A stretch of DNA of 64,000 nucleotides from Xenorhabdus nematophila ATCC 19061 (GTDB taxonomy: Bacteria > Pseudomonadota > Gammaproteobacteria > Enterobacterales > Enterobacteriaceae), in contig NC_014228.1 of the NCBI RefSeq assembly GCF_000252955.1, positions 3,201,232 through 3,265,231 of the forward strand. Direction: 5' to 3'. The translations under genes were made by a program, and so were the position numbers. The notes under the pieces are model-generated. The model did not search any database and was not told the DNA's origin. It worked only from the letters and a program-made list of their open reading frames with translations. This document shows, piece after piece, positions 1 to 10,623 of this stretch. Positions within the stretch are counted from its first letter, which is position 1. Every line of letters begins with the position of its first letter.

Positions 1-110
1 GCATTGCATTGAAGCCATATTTAGGAGGAAAGCCACTAAAAAGCCGTGAACTATTTCGTCAATTCGTGCGTAAGAAAACTGATAATCCCAACAAAAAAAA
101 TGAAAACTAA
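1..110 (+). CDS. recO: RecO C-terminal end (partial, cut by window edge)
   Basis: The last 35 codons of a gene whose start lies upstream of the window; the frame begins at base 3 and ends with TAA at 108-110. The translated end contains [20 protein letters not shown], which matches the C-terminus of the recombination mediator RecO as I remember it from E. coli. RecO loads RecA onto SSB-coated single strands in the RecFOR pathway. In E. coli recO is directly followed by pdxJ, as here, so gene order supports the call. The Lys/Asn-rich last 12 residues are variable tail. Confidence 0.85.
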   Translation, partial: IALKPYLGGKPLKSRELFRQFVRKKTDNPNKKNEN

Positions 111-178
111 AGAAAGTCAAATCTCTACAATAAAGTGTGTAGACTTGGCTTAATTTTATATTATAGCAGGAGCTAGAA

Positions 179-910
179 ATGGCCGAAGTATTGTTAGGTA
201 TCAACATTGATCACATTGCGACTGTACGTAATGCCCGTGGGACACAATATCCAGACCCCGTTCAGGCTGCGTTCGTGGCAGAACAGGCGGGAGCTGATGG
301 TATAACAGTTCACTTACGTGAAGATCGTCGCCATATCACTGATAGGGATGTTCAGCTATTAGAAAAAACGATTCAGACTCGCATGAATCTCGAGATGGCA
401 GTCACGGATGAGATGGTGGGTATTGCGGTTCAAATCAAACCTGTCTTTTGTTGCTTAGTGCCTGAAAAACGTCAGGAAGTGACAACGGAAGGTGGATTGG
501 ATGTGATAGGGCAAAAAGCGCACATTGCTGCGGCGGTTAAAACTTTATCGGAAGCGGGAATTCTGGTTTCTTTGTTTATTGATGCCGATCCGCAACAAAT
601 TGATGCTGCTGTTGCAGTCGGCGCACCATTTATTGAGATTCATACCGGTGCGTATGCTGATGCAGAGGACGAAATACAGCAGGAAAAAGAGTTCCTGCGT
701 ATCAAAGAAGCGGTAACTTACGCATCAGGAAAAGGCCTTAAGGTCAATGCAGGTCATGGCTTAACCTACCATAACGTACAACGTATTGCAGCTTTACCTG
801 AGATTTACGAATTGAATATTGGTCATGCCATTATAGGCCGTGCTGTATTCAGCGGATTATCTGCCGCTGTTGCGGACATGAAAACTTTATTGCGGGAAGC
901 GCGTCGTTAA
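179..910 (+). CDS. pdxJ: Pyridoxine 5'-phosphate synthase PdxJ
   Basis: Condenses 3-amino-1-hydroxyacetone phosphate with deoxyxylulose 5-phosphate to make pyridoxine 5'-phosphate, the last ring-forming step of DXP-dependent vitamin B6 synthesis in the cytoplasm. The 243-residue TIM barrel is full length. Visible family motifs are [13 protein letters not shown] near residues 9-21, HLREDRRH at 45-52, [10 protein letters not shown] at 190-199 and the phosphate-binding [10 protein letters not shown] at 213-222. A good AGGAG ribosome site lies just before the ATG. The TAA stop overlaps the acpS ATG by one base (TAATG), so the two genes are translationally coupled as in enterobacteria. Confidence 0.97.
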   Translation: MAEVLLGINIDHIATVRNARGTQYPDPVQAAFVAEQAGADGITVHLREDRRHITDRDVQLLEKTIQTRMNLEMAVTDEMVGIAVQIKPVFCCLVPEKRQEVTTEGGLDVIGQKAHIAAAVKTLSEAGILVSLFIDADPQQIDAAVAVGAPFIEIHTGAYADAEDEIQQEKEFLRIKEAVTYASGKGLKVNAGHGLTYHNVQRIAALPEIYELNIGHAIIGRAVFSGLSAAVADMKTLLREARR

Positions 911-1290
911 TGGCCATTATTGGATTAGGCACTGATATTGTTGAAATATCGCGTATTGAGGAGATTGTCGGACGCTCTGGTGAACGTCTGGCAAAAAGGA
1001 TCCTCAGTGATAAGGAATGGTTGCAATATCAGCAGCATAACCAACCAATCCGCTTCCTTGCGAAGCGGTTTGCAGTTAAGGAAGCGGCAGCTAAAGCGCT
1101 CGGAACGGGCATTCGCAATGGCCTGGCCTTTAATCAATTTGAAGTGGTTAATGATCCTCTGGGAAAACCCACATTAAAACTTCATGGAGAGGCTGACGTA
1201 TTGGCTAATAAATTGAATGTCAGATCGACGCATGTCACTTTGGCGGACGAGCGGCGTTATGCCTGTGCAACAGTAATATTAGAAAGCTGA
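910..1290 (+). CDS. acpS: Holo-[acyl-carrier-protein] synthase AcpS
   Basis: Transfers 4'-phosphopantetheine from CoA to the serine of apo-ACP, which activates fatty acid synthesis. The 126 residues are the normal size for the trimeric AcpS type. Mg2+ ligands are recognisable: Asp9 in GLGTDIVEI and Glu58 in [12 protein letters not shown]. It starts on the A of the pdxJ stop codon (TAATG overlap) and is convergent with yfhL only three bases downstream. In this bacterial group larger Sfp-type transferases normally serve NRPS/PKS carriers, so AcpS is most likely the housekeeping enzyme. Confidence 0.97.
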   Translation: MAIIGLGTDIVEISRIEEIVGRSGERLAKRILSDKEWLQYQQHNQPIRFLAKRFAVKEAAAKALGTGIRNGLAFNQFEVVNDPLGKPTLKLHGEADVLANKLNVRSTHVTLADERRYACATVILES

Positions 1291-1292
1291 AT

Positions 1293-1589
<297 letters not shown>

Positions 1590-1686
1590 TTAATAACTCC
1601 ATTTCAACTCAATGAAAAGTGAATGATTCTTAACAATTAGTCACTTTATGAAACTAAAGTCAATATTCCTTTACCCATTCCCTTGA

Positions 1687-1962
1687 GTAGTTAAAGCAAT
1701 AACTCATACCATCCCCGTCTTTATCGCGTACTCAACGCACAAGGGCTGGTGGCAGCATTACGATAAAACATTTCATTGTTGTCAGCACAGTCATTTGCCT
1801 GAACGCTTTCGGAGCAAACACATCAAAGAAATTGTGAATGGTGAAAAGGTCTACTATACCGATGGTGAACCTTGTGATATTCCAGAAGACTGTTGCTTGG
1901 ACGTCCGTGTCCAGATGCCGGAAGATTCTATGTGGAATTTGAGGGGGAGGGGGCAGATTTAA
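1687..1962 (+). pseudogene. Possible gene remnant, unknown
   Basis: About 91 codons stay open up to TAA at 1960-1962, but there is no ATG start. The translation is rich in Trp, Cys and His (for example HKGWWQHYDKTFHCCQH, and EPCDIPEDCCLDVRV further on), which looks more like protein sequence than random AT-rich DNA. I do not recognise the family. It sits in the accessory stretch between yfhL and tadA, so it may be the tail of a gene lost by deletion. A non-coding origin is possible. Confidence 0.25.
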
Positions 1963-1974
1963 GACTGTGGCATG

Positions 1975-2000
1975 AGTAAAAAGCCCTCAACCTGAGGGCT
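1975..2000 (-). terminator. Rho-independent terminator for the 100-aa gene
   Basis: An 8-bp GC-rich perfect stem (AGCCCTCA / TGAGGGCT at 1981-1988 and 1992-1999, three-base loop). On the minus strand it is followed by a TTTTT run. It lies about a dozen bases past the stop codon of the minus-strand gene at 2013-2315, so that gene looks like a self-contained transcription unit. Confidence 0.75.
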
Positions 2001-2012
2001 GGGATTAATTTT

Positions 2013-2315
2013 TTATACTCTATAAAATATTTGTGTAAAGTTCGCTCTATTGCCCCATACAACCTTAATGGTTGTCGAACCCTCAGAAAAACTGTATTGC
2101 AGCCACATCCATCCATCCCTTGTTAGTCTTTGTTCGCTTGTACCGTTAATAAGAGGAACTGCTATTGCTTGTTCAGCAGCTTCTAATCCGGGTCCTCTTA
2201 TAATATTGATTACTTGTCCTCGGAGATCGGCAGGTACATAAATCGTTGAGCCTACATCCCAAGCTCCGCTGAGTGATTGTATAGTGCCTTGCAGGTTATC
2301 ATATTCAGTAGTCAT
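2013..2315 (-). CDS. Uncharacterised 100-residue protein
   Basis: Not recognised. A 100-residue soluble-looking protein without a signal peptide or membrane segment. It is rich in aromatic and small residues with alternating hydrophobic stretches (for example GSTIYVPADLRGQVINI and WMWLQYSF), which suggests a mainly beta structure. It starts at ATG with a strong GAGGA ribosome site eight bases upstream and ends next to a canonical terminator, so it is very probably a real, expressed monocistronic gene. It lies in a small accessory block between yfhL and tadA, beside an IS relic. No function can be assigned from the sequence. Confidence 0.7.
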   Translation of the reverse strand: MTTEYDNLQGTIQSLSGAWDVGSTIYVPADLRGQVINIIRGPGLEAAEQAIAVPLINGTSEQRLTRDGWMWLQYSFSEGSTTIKVVWGNRANFTQIFYRV

Positions 2316-2586
2316 CTTTATTTCCTCATTTAATCAACAATATGTATTGCAAATTTCGCCAAAGAAAATATCGCTGGAATCATGAAGGCGACTGCTTTTC
2401 CGCCTGTGAACATCAATAAAAAAGTTCAACAAAATTGGAAAGCACTGGATTAGTTGCTTATAGATTCAGTAACTGCATGTTTGTGAAATTAGAATGGCAC
2501 GGAATAATGGCTAGTACTACAGCCGTACACCCCATTGTGGCATGATAGCCCTGACATTTTTTCCTGAAAATACGGGGAGGTGTTCA

Positions 2587-2754
2587 ATGCACTCACCGAC
2601 CAATGCCTGGGAACAGGAACTTCTCTCACTCCATACTCGTCTGGCTCCGTTGTTTCACCATCCCGGCCCGCAGCAACGCAGCCTCGCTTATCTCCGGGGA
2701 TGACTCAGTGATGTTGAACGTAAAAATGGCGGGCAACTGGCGGAATGGTTAGGC
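2587..2754 (+). pseudogene. IS701-family transposase relic (N-terminal fragment)
   Basis: Translation from the ATG at 2587 gives the N-terminus of an IS701-type transposase, with segments such as RLAPLFHHPGPQQRSLAYLRG and SDVERKNGGQLAEWLG. There is an in-frame TGA at 2701-2703 where the family normally has Leu. After codon 56 the transposase sequence stops and the reading frame continues directly, in the same phase, into an AlkA-like protein. So most of the element (over 1 kb) has been lost and its left end is joined to the neighbouring gene. The family call is from remembered consensus, not a search. Confidence 0.7.
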
Positions 2755-3396
2755 ATGAAGCAACCTGTCGAAAGATTTGAATCGGTATATCGAGATCATC
2801 CTGTTATTGGCGACTTGGTTACCAGACAGGCAGGCTTACGTATTTATCAGTCAGCGACACCTTTCGAAGCATTAAGTTGGGCGATTATTGGTCAGCAAAT
2901 CAGCGTAAGTGCGGCAATTTCCATTCGACGGTGCTTTATTCAGGCAATCGGTATTCGGCATTCCTCTGGGTTATTATGTCATCCGGCTCATAAACAGATC
3001 ATACAGTATCTGGGTTCAGAACAGGCATTACGTCAGTGTGGTTTCTCTGTTGGTAAAGCCAATGCGTTGCTGAATGTTTGTCGATTAATTGATGCTGGTG
3101 AGTTGGCGTTAGTGATCCCTAAGGGAGAAAATGAAGTTCAGCGACTGATTGAGAGTTTGCTCTCAATTAAAGGCATTGGCATGTGGACGATTAATTATAC
3201 TTTGCTAAGAGGGTTCAATTATCTGGATGGTTCTCTGCATGGTGATGTTGCGGTAAGACGCAATCTTCAGTATTTACTCAGACAGGAAGATAAAGTCAGT
3301 GCTGAGCTGGCTGAAAAATGGTTGGTAAATTTTTCCCCGTGGAAGGCGTTGGTCGGCGCACACCTATGGCGGCAACAATCCAGCAGTGGGTTTTAG
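2755..3396 (+). CDS. AlkA-like DNA-3-methyladenine glycosylase, probably 5'-modified by IS junction
   Basis: HhH-GPD superfamily base-excision glycosylase that removes alkylated purines from DNA. The 213 residues contain the core domain, FEALSWAIIGQQISV near 38-52, the helix-hairpin-helix SIKGIGMWTINYTLLR at about 137-152, and the catalytic aspartate in GDVAVRR (Asp164). E. coli AlkA is 282 residues with an extra N-terminal domain; this one is the short type or is N-terminally cut. The frame is open upstream to 2704 and fuses in phase with the IS701 relic. The native start may therefore be lost; ATG 2755 has no convincing ribosome site. It could still be functional if this start is used. Confidence 0.75.
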   Translation: MKQPVERFESVYRDHPVIGDLVTRQAGLRIYQSATPFEALSWAIIGQQISVSAAISIRRCFIQAIGIRHSSGLLCHPAHKQIIQYLGSEQALRQCGFSVGKANALLNVCRLIDAGELALVIPKGENEVQRLIESLLSIKGIGMWTINYTLLRGFNYLDGSLHGDVAVRRNLQYLLRQEDKVSAELAEKWLVNFSPWKALVGAHLWRQQSSSGF

Positions 3397-3502
3397 CTAT
3401 GTTAGCTTTTTCACCATTTAATGAAATTCAGGTTGAGTCAGTCAATTGAGATGAATGCACAATATTGATGATGAACCGTTATAATAAGCGAGATTTTCAT
3501 AA

Positions 3503-4030
<528 letters not shown>

Positions 4031-4047
4031 CAGGAAATGCCTATAGT

Positions 4048-4081
4048 GAGTGATAAATAAAAATGAGTGACAAATAAAGTC
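4048..4081 (+). repeat. Tandem 17-bp duplication after tadA
   Basis: Two adjacent imperfect 17-bp units beginning GAGTGATAAATAAA and GAGTGACAAATAAA (4048-4064 and 4065-4081), lying in the tadA-mltF gap. Similar short tandem duplications occur in other gaps of this window. Confidence 0.7.
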
Positions 4082-4104
4082 AGCTATAGTTGAAGCATTT
4101 TCAT

Positions 4105-5703
4105 CTATTGCGCCGGTGGTATTTCTTCCGGCGTTTTTTCAGGCGAGCGGGTTTTAGTGCTGATCGCCACATTATTGTCTGTTTCAGTCATATTTGCTTT
4201 CATACTGGTTGCTGGAGTATTTTCCTTATTATCACTCTCAGTTGTCGTATCTGCTGTTTTATCACTTGCGGGCTGAAGACGGCTGGCGTTATCTGTGATA
4301 ACGCTATTTTCCGCTACTTTTTCACGGTTGATTTTTGCCTGTAGATATCCATCCAAACTCAGATAATAACGCCGAATATTTTCAACATAGCGGTAAGCTT
4401 CATAGCCACGGGCGTAGCCATAAGCCGTATTGGTATAGTATTTTTTCTTACTTAGCAGAGGAAGGCGCGTTTTAACATCCAGCCAACTATCAGGATTACC
4501 TTTTTGCGCGGCAGTTAATTTACGCACATCGAGAATATGCCCGTATCCCATGTTATAAGCCGCAAGAACGAACCAAATACGTTCATCTTCAGGAATGGTT
4601 TTTGGCAGACGTTCCATCAGATAGTGTAGATAAGCCATACCGCCTTTCACACTCTCTTCGGGATCTAAACGATCTTGAACCCCCGCCCATTCTGCGGTTG
4701 GACGCGTCAACATCATCATACCCCGGACACCGGTAGGGGAGGTTGCCTGGGGATCCCAATGCGATTCTTGCCATGCAATCGCTGCGACTAACCGCCAATC
4801 CAGTGATCCGGCATATTTTTCAAAAATGGGCTGATAGGCAGGCAAAAGATTATTGATAGCACGGATAAAAGAAATCGTATCGAAGTAGTCGAATGAACCG
4901 ACATGGCTGAAATACTTTTCTTGTAGCCGCGACATAATACCGTTTTCAGCCAACATGCTGAAAAAATCAAGCATGGCGGAATAGAGGCTATAATCATCAT
5001 TGCGCTTTAAATACCAATTTAGTGGACGCTCTTCACTGACATCAAACGCGACAGTCAGGTTGGGGTGAATGCGTTGTTGCAGAGGCAGGCTGATTGAGTC
5101 GCTGATTGTATAATCAATTTTTCCCTCGGACACCTGTTCGAGCAGTTGTTGTGTATTTTCGCGTGACGTTTCTTCCCAAGTTAAATCAGGATAAGACGTC
5201 TCTTTCCATTTTTTCAGCTCGCTTACGTGGGCTGAACCAGCAGTAACAACGAGTTTACCTTTTAAATCATCAAACGAACGTGGACGCGTTGTCCCCTTGC
5301 GATAAACCAGTTGTTGTAAGACTAAAGAGTAGGCTGGACCAGTGCGTGTCTGATCTAACCTTTCTTTATTATAGATAAGACCCGCCGCTAAGAAATCCGC
5401 TTTATCGTTCTCCAAGTCATCAAAAATCTGGCTAATGTTGGCACGAAACTGAATGACAAGTTTAACACCCAGATAATCGGCAAATCGCTTGGTTAGTTCA
5501 TAGTCAAACCCGGTTGGTTCATTTTTGTTGTTAAGAGATATCAAAGGAGAAGACAGGGTGCTTACCCGAAGTTCTCCCCGTGTCAGAATTTTGTTTATCT
5601 GCTCCTGCTGTTTATTGGGCCAATGGATGTTGAGGCCAATGATGGCAGCGGAGAGGAGCGCGATAATAACGATAACAAAATAATTTATTTTTATATTACT
5701 CAA
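4105..5703 (-). CDS. mltF: Membrane-bound lytic murein transglycosylase F
   Basis: Cleaves peptidoglycan glycan strands to 1,6-anhydromuramyl ends. Order: an N-terminal membrane segment at about residues 5-25, a periplasmic substrate-binding-protein-like (SBP_bac_3) domain at about 40-260, then a family 1 SLT catalytic domain with [15 protein letters not shown] and GMMMLT. From the TTG start at 5703 the catalytic Glu is residue 313, against 314 in E. coli, and the N-terminus aligns with MKKLKINY. This is why I prefer TTG over ATG at 5739 or 5811, which would add 12 or 36 residues before the anchor. The C-terminal 60 residues are a low-complexity Thr/Asn-rich tail. Divergent from purL as in E. 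coli. Confidence 0.93.
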   Translation of the reverse strand: MSNIKINYFVIVIIALLSAAIIGLNIHWPNKQQEQINKILTRGELRVSTLSSPLISLNNKNEPTGFDYELTKRFADYLGVKLVIQFRANISQIFDDLENDKADFLAAGLIYNKERLDQTRTGPAYSLVLQQLVYRKGTTRPRSFDDLKGKLVVTAGSAHVSELKKWKETSYPDLTWEETSRENTQQLLEQVSEGKIDYTISDSISLPLQQRIHPNLTVAFDVSEERPLNWYLKRNDDYSLYSAMLDFFSMLAENGIMSRLQEKYFSHVGSFDYFDTISFIRAINNLLPAYQPIFEKYAGSLDWRLVAAIAWQESHWDPQATSPTGVRGMMMLTRPTAEWAGVQDRLDPEESVKGGMAYLHYLMERLPKTIPEDERIWFVLAAYNMGYGHILDVRKLTAAQKGNPDSWLDVKTRLPLLSKKKYYTNTAYGYARGYEAYRYVENIRRYYLSLDGYLQAKINREKVAENSVITDNASRLQPASDKTADTTTESDNKENTPATSMKANMTETDNNVAISTKTRSPEKTPEEIPPAQ

Positions 5704-5868
5704 ATAGTTATCTCTCGCTTTTATGGTTAAGCTCAGCATGAGATGCAAGATAATAGCATGGTTAAATTTCCAGTAATCGGGAATTTTGCTGAACAAAATG
5801 GGGTTGTGCAACCCTATTAAACCAATTTTTAAATTTCATTAAGCGTATCGATAGCTTATTAAATAGCC

Positions 5869-5884
5869 ACGCAAACGGTTTCGT
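5869..5884 (+). promoter_or_regulatory. PurR operator upstream of purL
   Basis: ACGCAAACGGTTTCGT matches the 16-bp PurR box consensus (ACGCAAACGTTTTCGT) at all but one position. It lies about 85 bp before purL. PurR with hypoxanthine/guanine represses purine synthesis genes in enterobacteria, and E. coli purL has such a site. Confidence 0.85.
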
Positions 5885-5969
5885 CAGAGAAAACATTCCT
5901 CTATAATGTCTGAAGTTTCCCCTGAGGCATCAGTCAGGCTTTGCTTCTAAGATGAGAGAATCTATTACT

Positions 5970-8900
5970 ATGGAAATTCTGCGTGGCTCGCCCGCTTTAT
6001 CAGCGTTTCGTATTACTAAGCTCCTTTCCCAGTGTCAAGATCAGTGCCTTCCTGTTACAGAAATCTATGCAGAATATGTGCATTTTGCAGAGGTCAATGC
6101 CCCTGTGACGAAAAATGAGCGGGAAAAATTAAATCAACTGTTAAAATATGGTCCCTCTTTAGCAGTACATGAGCCTAAAGGGCAACTATTGTTGGTCACT
6201 CCCCGCCCGGGCACGATATCCCCCTGGTCATCGAAAGCGACAGACATTGTCCACAATTGTGGGTTGAGTAAAATTGTCCGTTTAGAAAGGGGGATTGCTT
6301 ATTATATTCAGAGTACAGGAATGAGTGAGACGCAGTGGCAAGCATTGTCTGAGTTACTGCATGACCGCATGATGGAGAGTATATTCACGCAGTTTGAACA
6401 GCCTGAAGTGCTATTTTCTCACCAACAACCTATCCCATTGAAGCAAATTAATATCTTGCAATCCGGCCGGGCAGCGCTGGAATCTGCCAACATTGAACTG
6501 GGATTGGCGTTGGCCGCAGATGAAATTGATTACTTGTTGAAAGCTTTTCAGGTGTTGGAGCGTAATCCGACAGACGTTGAGCTTTATATGTTTGCACAGG
6601 CGAATTCTGAACATTGTCGCCACAAAATTTTCAATGCAGATTGGGTTATTGATGGGCAGGCTCAGTCTAAATCTCTGTTCAAGATGATTAAGAATACATT
6701 TGAACAGACGCCGGATTACGTGCTTTCTGCTTATAAAGATAATGCCGCGGTGATGGAAGGCTCTCACGTTGGTCGTTTTTTCCCTGATCTTAAAACAGGG
6801 ATCTATAACTACCACCAAGAACGCGCCCATATTTTGATGAAAGTTGAAACGCATAACCATCCAACAGCGATTTCTCCGTGGCCCGGTGCAGCGACGGGTT
6901 CAGGCGGGGAGATCCGTGATGAAGGCGCAACAGGACGGGGAGCTAAACCCAAAGCCGGACTGGTGGGCTTTTCGGTATCAAATTTGAAAATTCCTGGATT
7001 TGAACAACCGTGGGAAGAAGATTTCGGTAAGCCTGAGCGCATTGTCAGTGCCCTGGATATCATGCTGGATGGACCACTTGGCGGGGCTGCCTTCAATAAT
7101 GAATTTGGACGCCCGGCTTTGCTGGGGTATTTCAGAACCTATGAAGAAAAAGTGTATTCCCACAATGGTACAGAGCTGCGTGGTTACCACAAACCGATCA
7201 TGCTTGCAGGGGGAATTGGCAACATTCGCGAAGAGCACGTCCAGAAAGGCGATATCCCGGTTGGCGCAAAACTCATTGTGTTAGGTGGGCCAAGCATGAA
7301 CATCGGCTTGGGTGGTGGTGCCGCTTCGTCAATGACATCTGGCCAATCTGATGCTGACCTGGACTTTGCCTCTGTACAACGTGACAATGCAGAAATGGAG
7401 CGTCGCTGTCAGGAAGTCATCGATAGTTGCTGGCAATTGGGAGACAAAAACCCGATTGTGTTTATCCATGATGTCGGGGCGGGTGGATTGTCAAATGCCA
7501 TGCCTGAATTAGTGAATGACGGTGGTCGCGGTGGTCGCTTTGAGCTGCGCAATATTCTTAATGATGAGCCGGGAATGAGCCCGTTGCAGGTATGGTGCAA
7601 TGAGTCTCAGGAACGTTATGTTCTGGCCGTGGCACCCGAACAGCTTACCCTGTTTGAAGAATTGTGCCGTCGTGAACGTGCTCCTTATGCTGTTATCGGA
7701 GAAGCAACGGAAGAACGGCATCTGTTACTGAATGATAAACATTTCAATAACCAACCCATTGATATGCCTCTGGATGTTTTGCTTGGCAAGACACCAAAGA
7801 TGCTGAAAAACGTACAGATTTTGCAGGTTCAGGGCCAAAGTCTGGAGCGTAGGGGCATTGAGCTTGAGGAAGCGGTAAAACGTGTCCTGCATTTACCTGC
7901 GGTTGCAGAGAAAACCTTCCTGATCACCATTGGTGATCGCTCTATAACAGGTATGGTTGCCCGTGACCAAATGGTGGGACCATGGCAAATTCCCGTTGCG
8001 GATTGCGCTGTAACAACAGCCAGTCTGGACAGCTATTACGGTGAAGCGATGTCAATCGGGGAACGTGCTCCGATTGCATTACTGGATTTTGCAGCATCGG
8101 CCCGTATGGCTGTAGGGGAAGCACTGACTAATATGGCTTCTGCCTATGTGCAAGATCTGAAACGCGTGAAATTATCGGCTAACTGGATGTCAGCCTCAGG
8201 CCATGCCGGTGAAGATGCGGGTCTGTATGCGGCGGTGAAAGCGGTGGGAGAAGAGTTGTGTCCTGCACTGGGGCTGACTATTCCGGTAGGCAAAGATTCC
8301 ATGTCAATGAAAACCCGTTGGGATCAGGACGGGGAAGAACGTGAAATGACTTCACCTCTTTCATTGGTTATCAGTGCATTTGCCCGTGTGGAAGATGTCC
8401 GTTGCACAGTGACGCCGGCGTTATCTGTGGACGAGGATAACGCATTGCTGCTGATCGATCTGGGGCAAGGGCAGAATGCGTTGGGGGGGACAGCGTTGGC
8501 ACAAGTTTATCGTCAGCTCGGCGATAAAACCGCAGATGTTCGCAATGTTGAGCAGCTTAAGGGTTTCTTTAATGCCATTCAGCAATTAATTTCAGAACAA
8601 AAATTACTGGCCTATCACGACCGTTCTGATGGTGGCCTGTTGGTGACGCTGGCCGAAATGGCTTTTGCGGGTCACTGTGGCTTACACGCTGATATCAGTG
8701 CCTTTGATGAAGATATTTTGGCTGCCTTGTTTAATGAAGAACTGGGTGCGGTGATTCAGGTCCGGGCAACGGACAGGGAGCAGGTTGAAAAGCGGTTAGC
8801 GAATTATGGCTTGAGTGAATGTGTACACTACCTAGGTAAAGCTCAGACCGGGGATGATTTTGTTATTTCCAGCGGAAATATGGACGTTTACCGCCAGAAT

Positions 8901-9857
8901 CGCAACGTACTGCGTTTATGGTGGGCAGAAACAACATGGCAAATGCAGCGTTTGCGTGATAATCCTGAATGTGCTGACCAAGAACATCAGGCTAAGCAGG
9001 ATGAGAATGATCCTGGTTTGAATGTAAATCTCACGTTTGATCCTGCCGAAGATATTGCCGCCAGTTACATTTCGAAACAAACACGTCCACGCGTTGCGGT
9101 ACTGCGTGAACAGGGTGTTAACTCTCATGTTGAGATGGCAGCCGCATTTCACCGTGCCGGCTTTGAAGCCGTAGATGTCCATATGAGCGATTTGTTGAGT
9201 GGCAGGGTCACTCTGGAGCAATTCCAAACATTGGTTGCTTGCGGTGGTTTTTCCTATGGTGATGTCCTTGGTGCAGGGGAGGGATGGGCAAAATCCATTC
9301 TGTTTAATTCACGGGTACGTGATGATTTCGCTAACTTCTTCACAAGGCCGGATACATTAGCACTGGGGGTATGTAATGGTTGTCAGATGATGTCTAACCT
9401 ACATGAGCTGATTCCGGGTACAGAGCATTGGCCTCGTTTTGTCCGTAATCGTTCAGAACGTTACGAAGCCCGTTTTAGCCTAGTGGAAGTTGCAGACAGT
9501 CCTTCACTATTCCTGAAAGATATGGTGGGTTCCCGTTTACCGATTGCCGTTGCTCATGGTGAAGGTCAGGTAGAATTCAGGAACAGCCAGAGTTTGCAGG
9601 AACTTGAAAAACATCAGCAGGTAGCATTGCGATTTGTCGATAATTACGGTTCGGTAACAGAAAATTATCCGGCAAACCCGAATGGTTCTGTGAATGGGAT
9701 TACTTCGGTTACCAGTTTGGATGGACGAGTTACTGTGATGATGCCTCATCCTGAAAGGGTATTCCGCACGGTCAGCAACTCCTGGCATCCCGAAGAGTGG
9801 GGAGAAGATAGCCCGTGGATGCGTATTTTCCGCAATGCGCGTAAACAATTAGGTTAA
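5970..9857 (+). CDS. purL: Phosphoribosylformylglycinamidine synthase PurL
   Basis: Large single-chain FGAM synthetase, the fourth step of de novo purine synthesis, using glutamine and ATP in the cytoplasm. From the ATG giving [13 protein letters not shown] the protein has 1295 residues, exactly the E. coli length; an ATG six codons upstream is possible. Order: PurS-like N-terminal domain, two AIR-synthase-type ATP domains ([19 protein letters not shown], the KPKAGLVGF region, DQMVGPWQ) and a C-terminal class I glutaminase. The glutaminase nucleophile is in [11 protein letters not shown], with the HGEG and PHPERVFR segments. A PurR box precedes it and a strong terminator follows. Confidence 0.98.
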   Translation: MEILRGSPALSAFRITKLLSQCQDQCLPVTEIYAEYVHFAEVNAPVTKNEREKLNQLLKYGPSLAVHEPKGQLLLVTPRPGTISPWSSKATDIVHNCGLSKIVRLERGIAYYIQSTGMSETQWQALSELLHDRMMESIFTQFEQPEVLFSHQQPIPLKQINILQSGRAALESANIELGLALAADEIDYLLKAFQVLERNPTDVELYMFAQANSEHCRHKIFNADWVIDGQAQSKSLFKMIKNTFEQTPDYVLSAYKDNAAVMEGSHVGRFFPDLKTGIYNYHQERAHILMKVETHNHPTAISPWPGAATGSGGEIRDEGATGRGAKPKAGLVGFSVSNLKIPGFEQPWEEDFGKPERIVSALDIMLDGPLGGAAFNNEFGRPALLGYFRTYEEKVYSHNGTELRGYHKPIMLAGGIGNIREEHVQKGDIPVGAKLIVLGGPSMNIGLGGGAASSMTSGQSDADLDFASVQRDNAEMERRCQEVIDSCWQLGDKNPIVFIHDVGAGGLSNAMPELVNDGGRGGRFELRNILNDEPGMSPLQVWCNESQERYVLAVAPEQLTLFEELCRRERAPYAVIGEATEERHLLLNDKHFNNQPIDMPLDVLLGKTPKMLKNVQILQVQGQSLERRGIELEEAVKRVLHLPAVAEKTFLITIGDRSITGMVARDQMVGPWQIPVADCAVTTASLDSYYGEAMSIGERAPIALLDFAASARMAVGEALTNMASAYVQDLKRVKLSANWMSASGHAGEDAGLYAAVKAVGEELCPALGLTIPVGKDSMSMKTRWDQDGEEREMTSPLSLVISAFARVEDVRCTVTPALSVDEDNALLLIDLGQGQNALGGTALAQVYRQLGDKTADVRNVEQLKGFFNAIQQLISEQKLLAYHDRSDGGLLVTLAEMAFAGHCGLHADISAFDEDILAALFNEELGAVIQVRATDREQVEKRLANYGLSECVHYLGKAQTGDDFVISSGNMDVYRQNRNVLRLWWAETTWQMQRLRDNPECADQEHQAKQDENDPGLNVNLTFDPAEDIAASYISKQTRPRVAVLREQGVNSHVEMAAAFHRAGFEAVDVHMSDLLSGRVTLEQFQTLVACGGFSYGDVLGAGEGWAKSILFNSRVRDDFANFFTRPDTLALGVCNGCQMMSNLHELIPGTEHWPRFVRNRSERYEARFSLVEVADSPSLFLKDMVGSRLPIAVAHGEGQVEFRNSQSLQELEKHQQVALRFVDNYGSVTENYPANPNGSVNGITSVTSLDGRVTVMMPHPERVFRTVSNSWHPEEWGEDSPWMRIFRNARKQLG

Positions 9858-9880
9858 TTCATCTCTGTATTTTCTGCTGA

Positions 9881-9914
9881 AAAGGCCCTGAAAATTTATC
9901 AGGGCCTTTTTAAT
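9881..9914 (+). terminator. Terminator after purL
   Basis: Near-perfect stem AAAGGCCCTGA / TCAGGGCCTTT with a short AT-rich loop, ending in a T run, 24 bases after the purL stop. Confidence 0.9.
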
Positions 9915-9963
9915 AAAAGTCTTTCGGCGTCGGTTTGACATTGTTGATGAAAATCATTAGCAA

Positions 9964-9981
9964 TGTCTCCATATTGCGACA
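9964..9981 (+). promoter_or_regulatory. GlrR activator site 1
   Basis: TGTC-N10-GACA with perfect half sites, the binding motif described for GlrR upstream of glmY in enterobacteria. First of three such sites before the sigma-54 promoter. Confidence 0.85.
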
Positions 9982-9995
9982 ATGCCCTTTTAGGG

Positions 9996-10013
9996 TGTCT
10001 CAAATAAGAGACA
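9996..10013 (+). promoter_or_regulatory. GlrR activator site 2
   Basis: Second perfect TGTC-N10-GACA motif, 32 bp (three helical turns) downstream of site 1, so the two face the same side of the DNA. Confidence 0.85.
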
Positions 10014-10058
10014 TTTAATTTTTTGATATTAAAGTAAAAATATTTGAATGTAGTTAAG

Positions 10059-10076
10059 TGTCATAAATTGACGACA
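10059..10076 (+). promoter_or_regulatory. GlrR activator site 3
   Basis: Third perfect TGTC-N10-GACA motif, 63 bp (six turns) after site 2 and about 105 bp before the -24 element. Its position suits a bacterial enhancer-binding protein. Confidence 0.85.
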
Positions 10077-10150
10077 AAAGCACATGTCAGACCACCAAAA
10101 ATTTTGGTTAAAAAAAGAAATGAATAAGTATTTTTATATAATCCATTTAA

Positions 10151-10163
10151 AATCAATGAATTA
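10151..10163 (+). promoter_or_regulatory. IHF site between GlrR sites and glmY promoter
   Basis: AATCAATGAATTA fits the IHF consensus WATCAANNNNTTR exactly and sits in an AT-rich stretch between the activator sites and the sigma-54 promoter, where DNA bending would loop GlrR onto the polymerase. Confidence 0.7.
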
Positions 10164-10181
10164 AAAAATTATTTTGCAAGT

Positions 10182-10197
10182 TGGCATGTAATGTGCA
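10182..10197 (+). promoter_or_regulatory. Sigma-54 promoter of glmY
   Basis: TGGCATGTAATGTGCA has the -24 GG and -12 GC dinucleotides at the correct spacing of the sigma-54 consensus (TGGCACN5TTGCA type). The predicted start is 12-13 bases after the GC, at 10208-10209, which is where the GlmY-like sequence begins. Confidence 0.85.
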
Positions 10198-10208
10198 TAA
10201 TACAGGGC

Positions 10209-10443
10209 AGTTGCTCATTCAATTTTTTATGTCGGCCCGCAATCAGGTGGAAACATGCCACATAAGCCCAGAATGACGCCGAAGTAAGGTGCCTACCGTC
10301 CAACTTAATGATACTCGTTTTCGGACCTTATCAAACACAGGGCGACACGTGGAGTTAGGCACCACCTATAATGCTCGTTAGTTAGCATGAGGGATCCTCA
10401 CTGGCGGGATAGTAAAAAAATGACTATCCCGCCGTCATTATTG
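10209..10443 (+). ncRNA. glmY: Small RNA GlmY (GlmY/GlmZ family)
   Basis: Located between purL and glrK, as glmY is in E. coli. The 5' end (AGTTGCTCATTCA) matches the family start. The first stem pairs TTATGT with ACATAA. The central stem pairs GGTGCCTA (10288-10295) with TAGGCACC (10356-10363), the stem-loop type bound by RapZ. GlmY sequesters RapZ so that GlmZ escapes RNase E and activates glmS, sensing glucosamine-6-phosphate. The 3' end is taken as the 11-bp hairpin GGCGGGATAGT / ACTATCCCGCC at 10403-10433. Its T run is poor and the total (about 235 nt) is longer than E. coli GlmY, so the 3' end is uncertain. Confidence 0.85.
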
Positions 10444-10623
10444 CAGGTTGACACCTGTCCCATTGTGTCCGTGTATGTATCTGCACAGCTTCCCAGTATT
10501 TCAGCTATTATTTTCAATCAATTTAAAATAAAGAAAAGAAAGAGTAATTTTAAAGCCTATCATCTGGCAGACGTTCTTCTCTGCTTTATGTCGGCTGGCA
10601 TCAATGTAATTGCAGGTTATGAG

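Noticed and set aside
2341..2418. Short frame MYCKFRQRKYRW...
   Set aside because: Only 25 codons, no ribosome site, and overlaps the promoter region of the 100-aa gene; treated as chance.
6411..6860. 149-codon antisense frame inside purL
   Set aside because: Shadow of a strongly conserved gene; no family resemblance.
10387..10623. Upstream extension of the glrK reading frame by 79 codons
   Set aside because: It overlaps the GlmY terminator, has no similarity to GlrK, and the ATG at 10624 gives the expected N-terminus.
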